NCBI RefSeq assembly: GCF_001680005.1
Contig: NC_033568.1
Span: 1,612,001 to 1,676,000, forward strand
Reading direction: 5' to 3'
DNA from: Plasmodium coatneyi
Taxonomy: Eukaryota; Apicomplexa; Aconoidasida; Haemosporida; Plasmodiidae
DNA length: 64,000 nt
Both the position numbers and the translations under genes were made by a program. This document shows positions 36,561 through 47,372 of the stretch, one piece after another. The stretch's first letter is position 1; each line of letters opens with the position of its first letter. A model generated the notes under the pieces. The model searched no databases and was not told the DNA's origin. It was given only the letters and a program-made list of their open reading frames with translations.

Positions 36561-37142
36561 GGGGCACTCATCATGCATGCAGAAGGTAGATGTGTAAGTG
36601 TGTAGGTGTCATTTGCGTACATACCTGCTTCGTCACACCTGCATGACGATGCCCCCTTTTCAACACCCCTTTGTTGTGTTCCCTTGCATATGCGTTATTT
36701 CCAATTGTGCAGGCGAGTGGAGCGGGCAGAAAACGGCTTCTTTCGCCAACCCCCTTCACTTGCTCGTTTTTTGTTTGCAGAGACGAAAACGGAAACAAAA
36801 TATGCTGCATGAAATGTGAACAGATGAAGTGACAAATGGGTTGGGAAGGTCCCACGTGTGTATGGTGTAGCGCAGAAAACTGATCCAACTTTGCACGAAC
36901 ACATGTGTGCGTACGTCTGGATGGACGGGGTGGATAAAAATAAAAAAAAAAAAAAAGAGAGACGTGAAAAAAAAACGTGAAAAAAAAACGTGAAAGAAAA
37001 ACGTGAAAAAAAAACGTGAAAAAAAAACGTGAAAGAAAAACGTGAAAAAATAAGAAGAGTGTAGGATGATCTTATCCATTTGCTTAGTCCCCCTCCTCCC
37101 CAACTGGGCAAACGCATTCCTGTAGGAGTTGACTGGTCCCAT
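36561..37142. other. Intergenic between convergent R2 and CobW-type genes
   Basis: About 0.58 kb. It holds the 13-bp acgtgaaaaaaaa array (36962-37052) preceded by an A run. No gene is visible; both neighbours end into it. Confidence 0.6.
36962..37052. repeat. 13-bp tandem array with 39-bp higher-order period
   Basis: Seven 13-bp units starting at 36962, 36975, 36988, 37001, 37014, 37027 and 37040. Units 3 and 6 carry a G (acgtgaaagaaaa) while 1, 2, 4 and 5 are acgtgaaaaaaaa. This gives an A-A-B pattern of 39 bp. Confidence 0.9.
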
Positions 37143-38771
37143 TTAGTCACACATGCAGTTACTTAATTTTCGTTTGACCCCCTCCACGTCGATATGTTTC
37201 CCTATGAAGAGGAAGGAGGAGGAGAAGACGTCCCCCCCGGTTAAAATGTTCTTCACGTTGTAATCGCCTCCACCGCGATTTCCACGATTGTCACTTCCGG
37301 AGGAGGAGTCCGAAAGGTAGTTTTCAATGTCGGACACGTCATCCTCACGGTTTATATGTTCGATGGGATTTTCATTCCCCTTATCAGTCAACGCAGTCAC
37401 ATTTTCCAGTTTTGTTTGTTCCCCCCCCAAGGCAGACGGAAAAAACGTGTGAAGGTCGCTCATGACCAAATCGATTTCGCACAAATCACCAACACTTTGG
37501 TAGTAGTACATGTTTAGCTTTAGCTTACTTTTACCGCTATATATATCATCGTTGAAGGCGACAAAAACACCCTTGCCTCGATAAATTTCTAAATTTTTAC
37601 TCCACAGAAGGGAAACTAAAGTTTCGTTAATTTTTGTGAAAGAAAAAATGTTTTTTTTTTTTAAAGAAAAGATCTGCCTCAGTGTATTCTTACTTCTATT
37701 TTGGACGAATTCACTTTTCATTCCGTTTAGCTGTTCACTTAGATGAACTAGATAGGGAATGCTATGTTCATACTGCAGTGAACAATTAACAAAATCGTTG
37801 TAATGGAATACGTCCTTTCGATCAGCGGGGTGACTTCCCATCGAATTTGCTAATATATCTTTTATATTTTTTTTTTCGTAACATTTGAGTTCTGTTAGTT
37901 GTTCCATCGGGAGGGTAGCATAACTGGTCAGGTAGATGTGACTTAATGGATTCATGTTACTAACGAAGGTTTTTATTTTTTCCTTTTCCTGTTCACTAAT
38001 TTTGTCTACCTTATTTATAATTACAACGTCACACACGATTAGTTGTTCGTTTGCGGGGTGGGTGTCCTCGGTGGGTAGGTTATCATTTCCCTCTTTCTTC
38101 CTCTCTGCTGGTTCCTTACATGGCAGATTGTCTTCTTTTTCTATCTTCGTGGAAGCAAACTGAGACGCAGCTGCCGAGAGGGCGCCATGACCGTGGAATA
38201 AATCCCCCCCCTGGAAGGAATTCACAAAGTTGTAGGCATCCAAAAGGTAGACAATACTATCGAGGTAAATTTGGGACTTGTTCAGTTCATCTAGCCACAG
38301 CAGATTGTTCAGCTGTATGTTGTCATAGACTCCTGCCACTTCTACAAAGATGTAATCGTAGGAACTTTTCATGGCAAGGATATTTTCTATTAACTTTACA
38401 AAGTTGCTTTTGTTGGAGCAGCAGAGGCAGCCGTTGTTCAGTTCGTAGATGTAGCCCTCTTCCTTTTCGATTCGTTTCACAATGGTTATGTCGTCTTCGT
38501 CATTCTGTGCTTCGTTCTGCCATTCGTTCATCGCGCTGTTGTTTGTGTCCTTCTTCACCTGGCTCCCTGCCCCCCCCTCTTCCTTCGGAAAATTATAAAT
38601 ATCGTTTATATCCTTGAACACAATTTTGTCGATGTTGTTATTATTCTCGGTGAACTCGTTATGAATTATTGCAATTTTTTTTCCATTTCGGCGACTTTGC
38701 TTCAGGAGGTTCTTCAGCAGGGTGGTTTTGCCCGCCCCCAGGAAGCCAGTGATAATGGTTATTCCGATCAT
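37143..38771 (-). CDS. CobW/COG0523-family G3E GTPase, putative metal chaperone
   Basis: 542 residues from the ATG at 38771 (MIGITIITGFLGAGKTT). The start is chosen because it sits right before the first beta strand and P-loop (residues 8-17). The CxCC motif NNGCLCC is near 112-117, a switch-like VEVAGVYD near 142, and NKVDKI near 254. A C-terminal CobW domain follows with low-complexity inserts. COG0523 proteins hydrolyse GTP to hand metal, often zinc, to client enzymes; the eukaryotic ZNG1 member serves methionine aminopeptidase. Whether this is ZNG1 or another member is not clear: the ETxG of the family is VAG here. An overlapping open frame upstream (ATG 39036) could add about 85 residues if the C6 run just before the start were one base shorter. 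Confidence 0.86.
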   Translation of the reverse strand: MIGITIITGFLGAGKTTLLKNLLKQSRRNGKKIAIIHNEFTENNNNIDKIVFKDINDIYNFPKEEGGAGSQVKKDTNNSAMNEWQNEAQNDEDDITIVKRIEKEEGYIYELNNGCLCCSNKSNFVKLIENILAMKSSYDYIFVEVAGVYDNIQLNNLLWLDELNKSQIYLDSIVYLLDAYNFVNSFQGGDLFHGHGALSAAASQFASTKIEKEDNLPCKEPAERKKEGNDNLPTEDTHPANEQLIVCDVVIINKVDKISEQEKEKIKTFVSNMNPLSHIYLTSYATLPMEQLTELKCYEKKNIKDILANSMGSHPADRKDVFHYNDFVNCSLQYEHSIPYLVHLSEQLNGMKSEFVQNRSKNTLRQIFSLKKKNIFSFTKINETLVSLLWSKNLEIYRGKGVFVAFNDDIYSGKSKLKLNMYYYQSVGDLCEIDLVMSDLHTFFPSALGGEQTKLENVTALTDKGNENPIEHINREDDVSDIENYLSDSSSGSDNRGNRGGGDYNVKNILTGGDVFSSSFLFIGKHIDVEGVKRKLSNCMCD

Positions 38772-39494
38772 CGTTTGGGGGGAACAACTGCGAAGCAACG
38801 GAGGGGGATTCTTCTCCAATAGGTGCTTCTTCCACGATTGGCTCTTTTTCTATTTGATCACCTTTGTGTATCTGCTGAGTTGGCAGGTTACCCGTTGTGT
38901 TACATTGCAGCGTGGCAACAGTGTGGTGTGTTTTGCCTTTCGGGACGTTTTTGTCCAGTTGGGTGTGTTGGCTCAGCAACTTAACTCGTGAGAATGGGTG
39001 CACCTTATCTGGATGGTCATCCATACTGCTGCCCATACATTCTATTATTCACATATGGCGATTTTTTTTTTTTTTTTTTTTTTCTTCGCAGAGGAAAGCA
39101 GCAACGTGGTGACGCGACTCCTTGAGGCGACATTTTAAAAGAGCACCTTTGCAAAGCTGAATGATGTGAGGAGCCCTCCTTTGGTAGATCAAAATGTGGA
39201 AGGGGAATTTTTTTTTTTTTTTTCCAACCGCTTGTATGTGTATATCCCTCATGGGGAGGGAGAACGATGTATAATGCTCTGTTCCGATTAGTACGTGGCA
39301 AATGAGGGATAGTTTGTCATAAGCATGTGTAGTGTTTACCTACTTGTGTAGGGCGCCTTTGCAGATCGGAGACATTAGGAGGGAGTGTGGCTCTTGGTGA
39401 AGCTCCCCCCCCCATGTGTACACACAACTTACTGCACAAGAATGCAGGAGGGTCTTGGCGCAACATGCAAAGGAGAGAAGAAAAGGCCGCATAA
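38772..39494. promoter_or_regulatory. Divergent intergenic region, CobW-type gene / MutS
   Basis: About 0.7 kb between divergent starts. Its left 265 bp are open in one minus-strand frame from the ATG at 39036 (see the CobW entry). T24 near 39060-39083 and T17 near 39210-39225 follow. No other gene seen. Confidence 0.5.
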
Positions 39495-42400
39495 ATGAGG
39501 TGTACCTGGAGGTGCCTTAACCTGTTGATCGTTTTTTATGTACTTTTTTCCAAACATACAATGTGCCTGAGAAAAAAGCTGCTGTTTAACTTCCTGGGGA
39601 AGGGAAAAGTTGTGCTGCTGGTGAATGTGAGGAGAAAAAGTGTAATTCGCGTGAGTAACTGCTACGTGAATAATTTGATATACACGAGGGAGGATGACAT
39701 ATATAGGATAAACCAGGTGGAGAAGGCAGCAGATAAGCTGGGCATGCCGGATGTGGTGGGTAGGTCTACCGGTGCGTTGATCGATGAGTCTGCCGATGGG
39801 GTGAGCATCATCTCGAACAGTAATTTGGACAATTCTGACAATTTAACAGATGAAGGAAGGGACCACCGACTGGATGACAACACTGCTGGACGGAACGACG
39901 GTGCGCTCCCCCAGAACCAGTTCGAACCGTCCGACTACGAACTGCAGCTCTACAAGAACAAGTGGAAAATCCCCATTTACTGGATAAGAAAATTGGAAAG
40001 GCTAAAAAATATGAACGCCATAAATTGCATAGACCATTTAAAGGATGATAATTTGCTCTACTTTGATAACTACAAAAATAAAGGTTTGCTAAAATTTTTA
40101 AATGAAGAAAAAAAAAAATACAGTAACTGCATAATTTTGGTAAGGGTAGGAGATTTTTACGAAACCTATGGGTTGGATTGCATATTCCTAATAGAATTTC
40201 TAAACATAAAAAAAATGAACAACAAATTATCGTGTGGGTTTATCAAGACAAGCATCAACAAAGCGTTACACATCCTGACCAGTAACAATTTAAATGTGTG
40301 TGTGTATGAGGAGATGAATGAGAAATCCTTGAAAATGAAGAAGAGGTACCTTTCGCAGATTGTAACTCCTGAGTTTCCCATTTATCTGAACAACATACAG
40401 TACTGTCAGGGGGAAGGCAGCAACATGGAGGAGTCCACCGATAAGGGGAACAACCTCCTTTTCCAGACGTACGACTTGGAGGACCACTTTGTGGTAAAGG
40501 AGATTGTCTGCATTTACATCGAAAGTAGGAATATTTTTTCCCTCTGCAAAATTAACCTGAGCTTGAAAACCATTTCCATCTTTGACAACATAACTTTCGA
40601 TGTGCTAAACGTTTATTTGAAAAATACCAACTTTTTAAAGGCGTACATTCATCAGCACAATAATTCTAGTTTTACGAAAAAAATTACCCAACTGTTTAGG
40701 GTCGAAAATTACTACCTTTTTAGCAACTTTTCTAGTAGTATGCGTTTTCATTTGTTCATTTTGGACAAACTGAAGAGGCAGATAAACGTGGGGGGCCTCT
40801 TCAGGCTGATAAGGAACAAAAGCGTTTTTCACATTAAGGGGGGTAACAATGTTGAGAGGGATAACTGCCCCTCATCGGGGAAGCCCACCACAGATGAGCA
40901 TACATACTACTCCTATTGCACCCCGCTGAATATCTTCACCAGTTACAACATGGGCGTGTATAGGCAGAATAACTGCTACGATAACAGGAGCAGTTACCTC
41001 TTCTACAACATAGTGGATGTTTCGAATAGTGACTCCAACAGTATTAACATTAACGAGTCGATGGAGTTTTTTAAAAACATTTTTCTTTTCTATCCCCCAT
41101 TTGAAGTCACAAAACATATAAGGTACATAAATGAGTACATCCAAACGAATCAGCAAAATTTAGTCATCCCAAACGTTAGACCTTTTAGAAATAACCTCAT
41201 TGTAACTCTCCTGTCTAACTTAAAAGCTGACCATACAACATTGAAGAAAATATTTACCAACGTGCAGGCAGTACAAAAGTGCATGAACCGGTTTGAGTAC
41301 TCCCTCTTGACATCTATTTTTCGAGTGATGAATCACCAGAATAGCTTTAATCTACATGTTGTAAAATTTTACCATCTGTTGAAAAATATTGAAAACATTT
41401 TGGCCACCAATTTGGAAATACATCCTTCCAATTTTTTTTACCAGTCTGAAATTCCCGCCTTTAATGAGTTCGTTTCTTATCACGAAAGTGAAGTGCATAA
41501 TTTGGTCAACGAGAAATTGCTTATCCGGGAGAATGAAGAGATCGTATCTGCCAGGAGGGATTTACTCGAAAGCGTCATCAAAGATTATGCCGATGTTGAT
41601 GTTGATGCTGGTGGGGAGGGGAAAAAATACGACTTAGATGCTCTACAGAAGATGGTAAAAGTGGACAACACGAATGACATTATTGGGATAAAGAAGAAAA
41701 AGAAAAATTTCCAATCTTCTCACTTCTTTCACCCGTTGAATAAAAAATCCGACGTGATGAAAAACGTTTATGTGACCGAACACGTGCAGAGGAAAGTAAA
41801 AAACTACTTGTCTTCCATTGACCGGAAGAGGCGCCGAATCGGTGACATAATCCGAGGAGTAAATGTTCAGTTATCCTCCTCCGTGCATATTCTTTCCTTC
41901 GTGTCTAACTTTCTGCAGATCATTCAGGTGGGTCGATCGGTCGGTCGGTGGGTTGGTCTGCGTGAGATCAACGCGTGGCGTAGTTTTCTCTCATCATATC
42001 ACCACATTATTAACGTGCACACTTTGCCTTCTATCCCCCCCGCAGGCCCTCTACAACCACACCATAAACAGCATCAAACGGAAATGGAGTTTGCCCATCT
42101 GCAAGCACCTAACCGTGACGTACGAAAAGCAGACCTTCGACAACATAGAAGAGAAGCTCCGTTACATGCAGAAGTGCCTCTACGAGGAGGAAGAAAACAC
42201 AGCAGGGATGAACAACTCGAATCGAACGAACGATCCTTTAGACCAACCGGATGGAGAGCAATTTATCCAATTGACCGAAGAGGAGGAGAAACAAATCTAC
42301 CGAAATGTGGATCCCGATTCAGTCGGAGAGGTAAAAAAAATTTATAAAAAAAAAAATTACATGAATGACTCTCTGACGTATATTTTAGGAGCCAAGCCGT

Positions 42401-44089
42401 ACAATATGAGTAAAGACAACATAGTAAAGTACGATATTTTTTTAAAAAAAAAAAAGTTCATTTTGTTGACTGGGAAAAATATGAGTGGCAAGACGACGCT
42501 GTCGTTTACGCTGATGTGTATCCTCTTTCTGGCCAACCTGGGTAAGCTCCCCGTGGTGCGTCCAAAATTCGGCACATCCTTTATCCATGTGAGTGAAGTG
42601 GTTATTCTGCACTGCTTCTTCACTATTAATCATGCCACGCTTCATCATCCGCTCAGGCATGTACGCCCCCTGCGAGGAGAAGAGCATCGTTTCTAAATTT
42701 CGCGAATTCTACAGTTTGAAAAATGTGAACTACCAAGAGCAGATCGAAAACATGTCCCTGTTCAGGGAGCAGACATACTACATAAATTCAATAATCGAGG
42801 AGATCAAGGAAAACTGCCCCTTCTCCAGGGAGTCCTCCCGGGATGGGGAAATTTTCATTCTGTTCGACGAACCGTGTATAGCGACGACGCCGGTTGACAA
42901 TGCAGGTAAAATGAACAGGTGTGTCCCCCCTAGGAGGGGCATTCTCCCATTAGCAAGAATGAGCACGTGCATATGAATGCACAAACGGTTAACGGATCAA
43001 TGCTTTTTTTTCCACCTCCCCCGTCCTACAGTGATCATTAGTGCCCTGTCGGACTACCTCCAAAACTACTGCGGAATAATAATCACACACAACTACGACT
43101 TGCTGAGGAAAATTTGCCTGAACGAAAATATCGTTTTTAAAAAAATAAATGAAAGCATCAATTATTTGACGACACAAACGTATGAACAAAGAGCCACGCT
43201 GGAAAATGGAGTTTGCAAAAACAGCGAAGCGTTGGAAACGTGTAGACACACAAAGGTGGATGGGAAACTATTAAACCTCTTAACTTTGTACCAACAGAAA
43301 TACAAGCGGATACACAATTTAAGTGACGCTCTCTATTACAAGTTTATCGAGTACGTAACGTGTAAGGGTGGAAAAGGAAGCATGAATGATTTTTTTGAAT
43401 ATTGTTTGAATGGCCCTTTGGAGGAAGGAAAAACACACAAAGGTGATGTTGCCGAGGGGGATAAAATGTTCGATAAATTGGATGGGGATAGCTGTATAAA
43501 TATGACACACTCACACTGTTTGGAATTTTTGCAGAGAGGAGACCCCAACGAGGGAACTGCCAAAAGGGAGGATAATTCGAATGTGAGGGGGGAAGAGTCA
43601 TATGTGGAAAGCTTCCCCGACTGTCGTGACGATAAAAATATGAGGAGAGCCAATTTAGACGTTGGAATGGTTCGTGAAATAGCCCGCGAAATGCAGGAAA
43701 AGGAACTTACCGTGGCAATGGAACAAATCGAAGATGCAGTAAAAAGGAAAGTGTTTAAAATTGCAATGAACGAGGATGTCCCCATTTTTTTTAAAAACAA
43801 AAGTGTAGTTTACATTTTGTGCATTTTTGCGCAAAAAAAAAAAAAACCCTATTTTTACATAGGGATAAGTGACAACATTTCCGAGAGGTTAAAGTGCCAC
43901 ACGAGGAATTTATTAAACAATAAAAATCTTTTAAAAAATGAAAAAAAAAATAACATACTGAATTATAAATTTGACATGGACTCCTTCTACACACTTTTGT
44001 TTCACGTGGAAAACAAAATGTTCGCGTCCAAGTATGAGAGGGAGTTATCGGATTTGCTGAAGGGAGGATATGACATTCTGTCCAAGTAG
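39495..44089 (+). CDS. MSH1: MSH1-like MutS mismatch-repair protein with C-terminal GIY-YIG domain (four exons)
   Basis: Exons 39495-41927, 42046-42541, 42657-42905, 43032-44089; introns are 118, 115 and 126 bp with fitting phases; 1,411 residues. The N-terminus is hydrophobic then basic, which suggests organelle targeting. MutS domain I has VRVGDFYETYG with the Phe-x-Glu mismatch-probing motif (about 222). The ATPase has TGKNMSGKTTLS (Walker A, about 953) and ILFDEPCIATTPVDNA (Walker B, about 1,043; the usual GRGT block after the acidic pair is not kept), then IIITHNYDL. Residues about 1,317-1,410 form a GIY-YIG nuclease-like domain: VYIL ... YFYIGISDNISERLKCH and a later Glu. This MutS plus GIY-YIG fusion is known from plant MSH1, and MSH1-type MutS occurs in apicomplexans, so a role in mitochondrial or apicoplast DNA stability is likely. 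Confidence 0.88.
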
Positions 44090-44238
44090 AATGGTACAGC
44101 TGTGTGGACGTGGTTACTGTGCCGTTTGGTTTTACGAAGACTTTTTCTCCCACAGAGTGCAAACGAAAAATTGGATAAAATGAGTCCTGCGGGGTTCACA
44201 ATTCGGAGGATGGCCTTGCGTGCCTCTGCTCCCCCACT

Positions 44239-47097
44239 TTACAGGTAATAGATCTCCGAAACGAAGTGGGAACACTCACTGTCGTGGCATTTCTGCACGA
44301 ACAAATTTTTGACATGGTTAAAAACAACGTATATGTGATTCGACTTGTGTGCACGGTTTTTATTTTTACAAAATTTGTTTTCCCTGAAATGGAGAATGTA
44401 CTCCTCCGTGTTGTATGTAATGGAGGATATAAAATATTTTATGAGCAAAAGGAGGGAGAAAATTTTCTCTTTTTTTGTTTGTGTACATTTTGTATATTCA
44501 TCCAAGACGTACGAATAGAATTCCGCATTTTTTAAAAATAAATCATCATACGTGTCTAAGTTTTTGCAAAATTGTGGTGTGCTTATTCCTTTTCGTAGGG
44601 GGGACACACGACCGTCCTGCTTTTGCATTTCCTTTGATGTGCTGTTTTTTTTGTCTATTTCGTGGGGGGATGTCTTTCCAAGGGGGGAATACTCCTCCGA
44701 TGAGGTGACTTCCCTTTCGTTCACACCATCCCTGTAGAGGTCATACTGTAACCTATTATGAATGGAAACAATTCTGTAAAAATATTCTTTGCTAATTTCT
44801 CCTTGAAATTTGTCTACATATATTTTATTTTTTTTGAAATTTTTATATAATTCAAAATTCCAGAAGAAAATAATTTTTAAAATGGTGTGCACGTGGGCAT
44901 GATCAATGTCGTCCATTTGAATGCTTCTGTGTATGTACAGGTCTGTCGTCACGGGCGTTGCTTCCTTACGCGGCCTTTTCGCGTTTGCATTGCTGAAGCG
45001 GGATAAAGTAAAATGGGGAGAGCCACACGTCGGTCTGTACGACTGCCTAGGCGACTTCCCAGGGGATTTTCCAAACTTTTCCATCTGATCCCTCTTAAAA
45101 ATTACGTCCTCCCCTATTTGACAATTCACATCATCGTCCTGATAAAAGGTGACTAAACTTTTTAATATTAAGCTGTCCACGTTGGATTTGCTATATGTCT
45201 TCACATTATACCTGCTAAGCATCAATTTGCTGTTATTTTTTTTTTTCTTTTTGCTGGAAAATATCATGCGGAAGTTCCTGTTCCTGCTATACACAGAGTT
45301 GTCCACAATGCATTTCAGCAGTACCATTTCGTGGTCTTCATTTTTTTCTCTGTTCATTTGGAAAATGTTCTCCTTCTGGACGTCGCTTTGAAGGTTTCCC
45401 TCTTCACCTGGGGACGCGCACTCAGTGTCCCCTACGAGTGGCATGTTTTTCTGGGGAGTTGGATCACCGTTTTTGTTGTCCACATTTTCGTCCCTCTTCA
45501 TGGCAAATAGAAGAATGAGGAAATTATCATCTGCTCTGTCAAAACGGTTGTTTTCTTTTGCATTTTCTAATTTGTTAACATAAATTTGCACTATATCGTT
45601 TAGCGATTTATTGTACATGGAGAAGTACGAACTGCTTTTTTTTTCTTCTTTTGCATTGCTCTGTTTGTTTCCTTCCCCGTTGGGTGCCCCTCCACAGGGG
45701 GGGTTACTCTGATTGCTCAGAATTATCCTTCCACTGACGGATCTGCTGTCATTTGCAGGAATCTCCCCCTTACTGATGGCCATCACAAAATCGTGTATCT
45801 CGCTAAAGTCGTTTATCAGGTCGAGCGGGTTTTTCTCCTCAATGGGGTGTTCCCTCAATTCGTTCTGCAAGTTAGGGTTGGCAAAAGCGTCCTTATGGTG
45901 ATCCCCGTCTGGCGCAGACAAATTTGGAGAACTCCCCTTGAAGTTACAAGGGTAAGTGTCATTCCCTCCGGTGATGCTTCCCTCGTGGGTATTGTTTATC
46001 CGGTTTGCCACATTAGTATTGCTAAGGGAAGACAAATTGGCGTTGTCTTCACTGGGAAGAGGAGATCCCTTTTCACGCCTTATATAAACAGTAGACAAAT
46101 TAATGACGCAAGCGTCTTCATTTTCCTGTATGGCTTGCACAATATGATTTATAAACAGGTCAACAAAATATTTTATGCAATTTTCGTTGTCAAAAAGGAG
46201 AAATTTTTTCTGGCCCATTTGTGAACTCAACTTAGTTTGCCTTTTCTTGTACTTGTCGTAAAAAAAATCACCTGACTTGTTCAGGCGATTTGAGAAGAAG
46301 TGACAATAATCTTTTAAATATTCGTAATAGTTATCTTCATCGTGAAGGGAATGAATATTTTTTACAATTACATGGAAAGATATTTTTTCACTTGTGGAGC
46401 TATCCAAAATGATAGCATCGTTTAGGCAAATTTTTACATCGAAGTTGGAGTATACGAATAGGCACAGTTCGATCAGAAATATGAACAACACGCAGTCCTT
46501 ATTTTGGTGACCGTTTAGCACGTCATACTCCAGGTCGAAGAAGAGCCACCGTTTTTCGTTCGCCAGGATGAGTTCGTAGAGGTGCATCGGTTGGTCATTT
46601 GGCGACGCTTTGCATGGTGACCATTTGGATGGTGACGATTTGCATGGCGATGATTTGCATAACGACAATTTGTGTGATTTCCCGTCGTTCGTCCCCCCAT
46701 CATCGAAGTATATGTCTTCCAAGGACAACGCGTAGAAGCAGTAGAATTTCAGGAAGCGGTACAGACTGTCCAGCACGAAGCACCTCTTGGCGTTTTCTAT
46801 CTCCTCCGTGTATATAATTATTCCCTGTCCGTTGGAATACGCGGCCTGACTTGGTGGTGCCCCCCCCTCTGCCTCCACATCAGTATCTGCCTTCGCGTTT
46901 GAATCTACCTCGACTAGCTGGGCGTAATGCGAAAGGGCCTCGTGCTGTTTGTAGAACCACCTTTTTTTTACACCCTGCGAAACTGATTGGTCGAACCGTT
47001 TTAGCCTTTTCAGGATGCTGTATTTTTCTATATTTACTTCGAAGATGGGTTTCTCGCTTTTCCTCTTCCCGTAAAATGATTCTGCGTCTACCGCCAT
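44239..47097 (-). CDS. PRIMPOL: PrimPol, DNA primase-polymerase
   Basis: Single exon, 952 residues from the ATG at 47097. Archaeo-eukaryotic primase motifs are in order: FFDLEYDV (motif I, Asp-x-Glu, about 186), EKISFHVIV (motif II, Ser-x-His, about 242) and YSRNRNFRMIFSSK (motif III region, about 605). The zinc finger at the C-terminus reads NRAHKSNHIYVV ... VQKCHDSEC (about 915-942), very close to vertebrate PrimPol. PrimPol re-primes stalled forks and tolerates lesions in nucleus and mitochondria. Large Plasmodium inserts lie between motifs II and III. A short repeat, CKSSPCKSSPSKWSPCKASP, lies near 150. The protein ends right after the zinc finger, so no C-terminal RPA-binding region is visible. 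Its 3' end is 149 bp from the MutS gene (convergent). Confidence 0.93.
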   Translation of the reverse strand: MAVDAESFYGKRKSEKPIFEVNIEKYSILKRLKRFDQSVSQGVKKRWFYKQHEALSHYAQLVEVDSNAKADTDVEAEGGAPPSQAAYSNGQGIIIYTEEIENAKRCFVLDSLYRFLKFYCFYALSLEDIYFDDGGTNDGKSHKLSLCKSSPCKSSPSKWSPCKASPNDQPMHLYELILANEKRWLFFDLEYDVLNGHQNKDCVLFIFLIELCLFVYSNFDVKICLNDAIILDSSTSEKISFHVIVKNIHSLHDEDNYYEYLKDYCHFFSNRLNKSGDFFYDKYKKRQTKLSSQMGQKKFLLFDNENCIKYFVDLFINHIVQAIQENEDACVINLSTVYIRREKGSPLPSEDNANLSSLSNTNVANRINNTHEGSITGGNDTYPCNFKGSSPNLSAPDGDHHKDAFANPNLQNELREHPIEEKNPLDLINDFSEIHDFVMAISKGEIPANDSRSVSGRIILSNQSNPPCGGAPNGEGNKQSNAKEEKKSSSYFSMYNKSLNDIVQIYVNKLENAKENNRFDRADDNFLILLFAMKRDENVDNKNGDPTPQKNMPLVGDTECASPGEEGNLQSDVQKENIFQMNREKNEDHEMVLLKCIVDNSVYSRNRNFRMIFSSKKKKKNNSKLMLSRYNVKTYSKSNVDSLILKSLVTFYQDDDVNCQIGEDVIFKRDQMEKFGKSPGKSPRQSYRPTCGSPHFTLSRFSNANAKRPRKEATPVTTDLYIHRSIQMDDIDHAHVHTILKIIFFWNFELYKNFKKNKIYVDKFQGEISKEYFYRIVSIHNRLQYDLYRDGVNEREVTSSEEYSPLGKTSPHEIDKKNSTSKEMQKQDGRVSPLRKGISTPQFCKNLDTYDDLFLKNAEFYSYVLDEYTKCTQTKKEKIFSLLLLIKYFISSITYNTEEYILHFRENKFCKNKNRAHKSNHIYVVFNHVKNLFVQKCHDSECSHFVSEIYYL

Positions 47098-47372
47098 GGT
47101 TGCTTTGTGGGTAATTGTTCTATATCAGTCGGGAGCCGTAGTTGGTGCGCGTCGGTGACTAGTGTGAGGGGACAAGTGAGTTTTTCCAATTCGAACCGGA
47201 CACCATTTATTTATTTGTCAGTTGGTGTTGGCCAGGTTTATCCAGCACATGGACTTTTTCCCCAGGGGGACATCCTGAGCCTGCTTTGTTGGGCGTATAT
47301 GCGTAGGAATGTACACATATATGGACGGCTAACCCGATTTGAGCACGCTGATGAATAGTTGGTGCGTCATGT

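Noticed and set aside
36574..36581. TGCATGCA just after the R2 stop
   Set aside because: Position 3' of R2 and far from any start makes a promoter role unlikely.
35341..37052. CRISPR-like arrays
   Set aside because: Tandem units without unique spacers in a eukaryotic genome; they are minisatellites.
42542..42656. Read-through of MutS exon 2 into KLPVVRPKFGTSFIH
   Set aside because: GTAAGC donor at 42542 and acceptor before 42657 give GMYAPCEEKSI in phase, matching the MutS step after Walker A; read-through does not.
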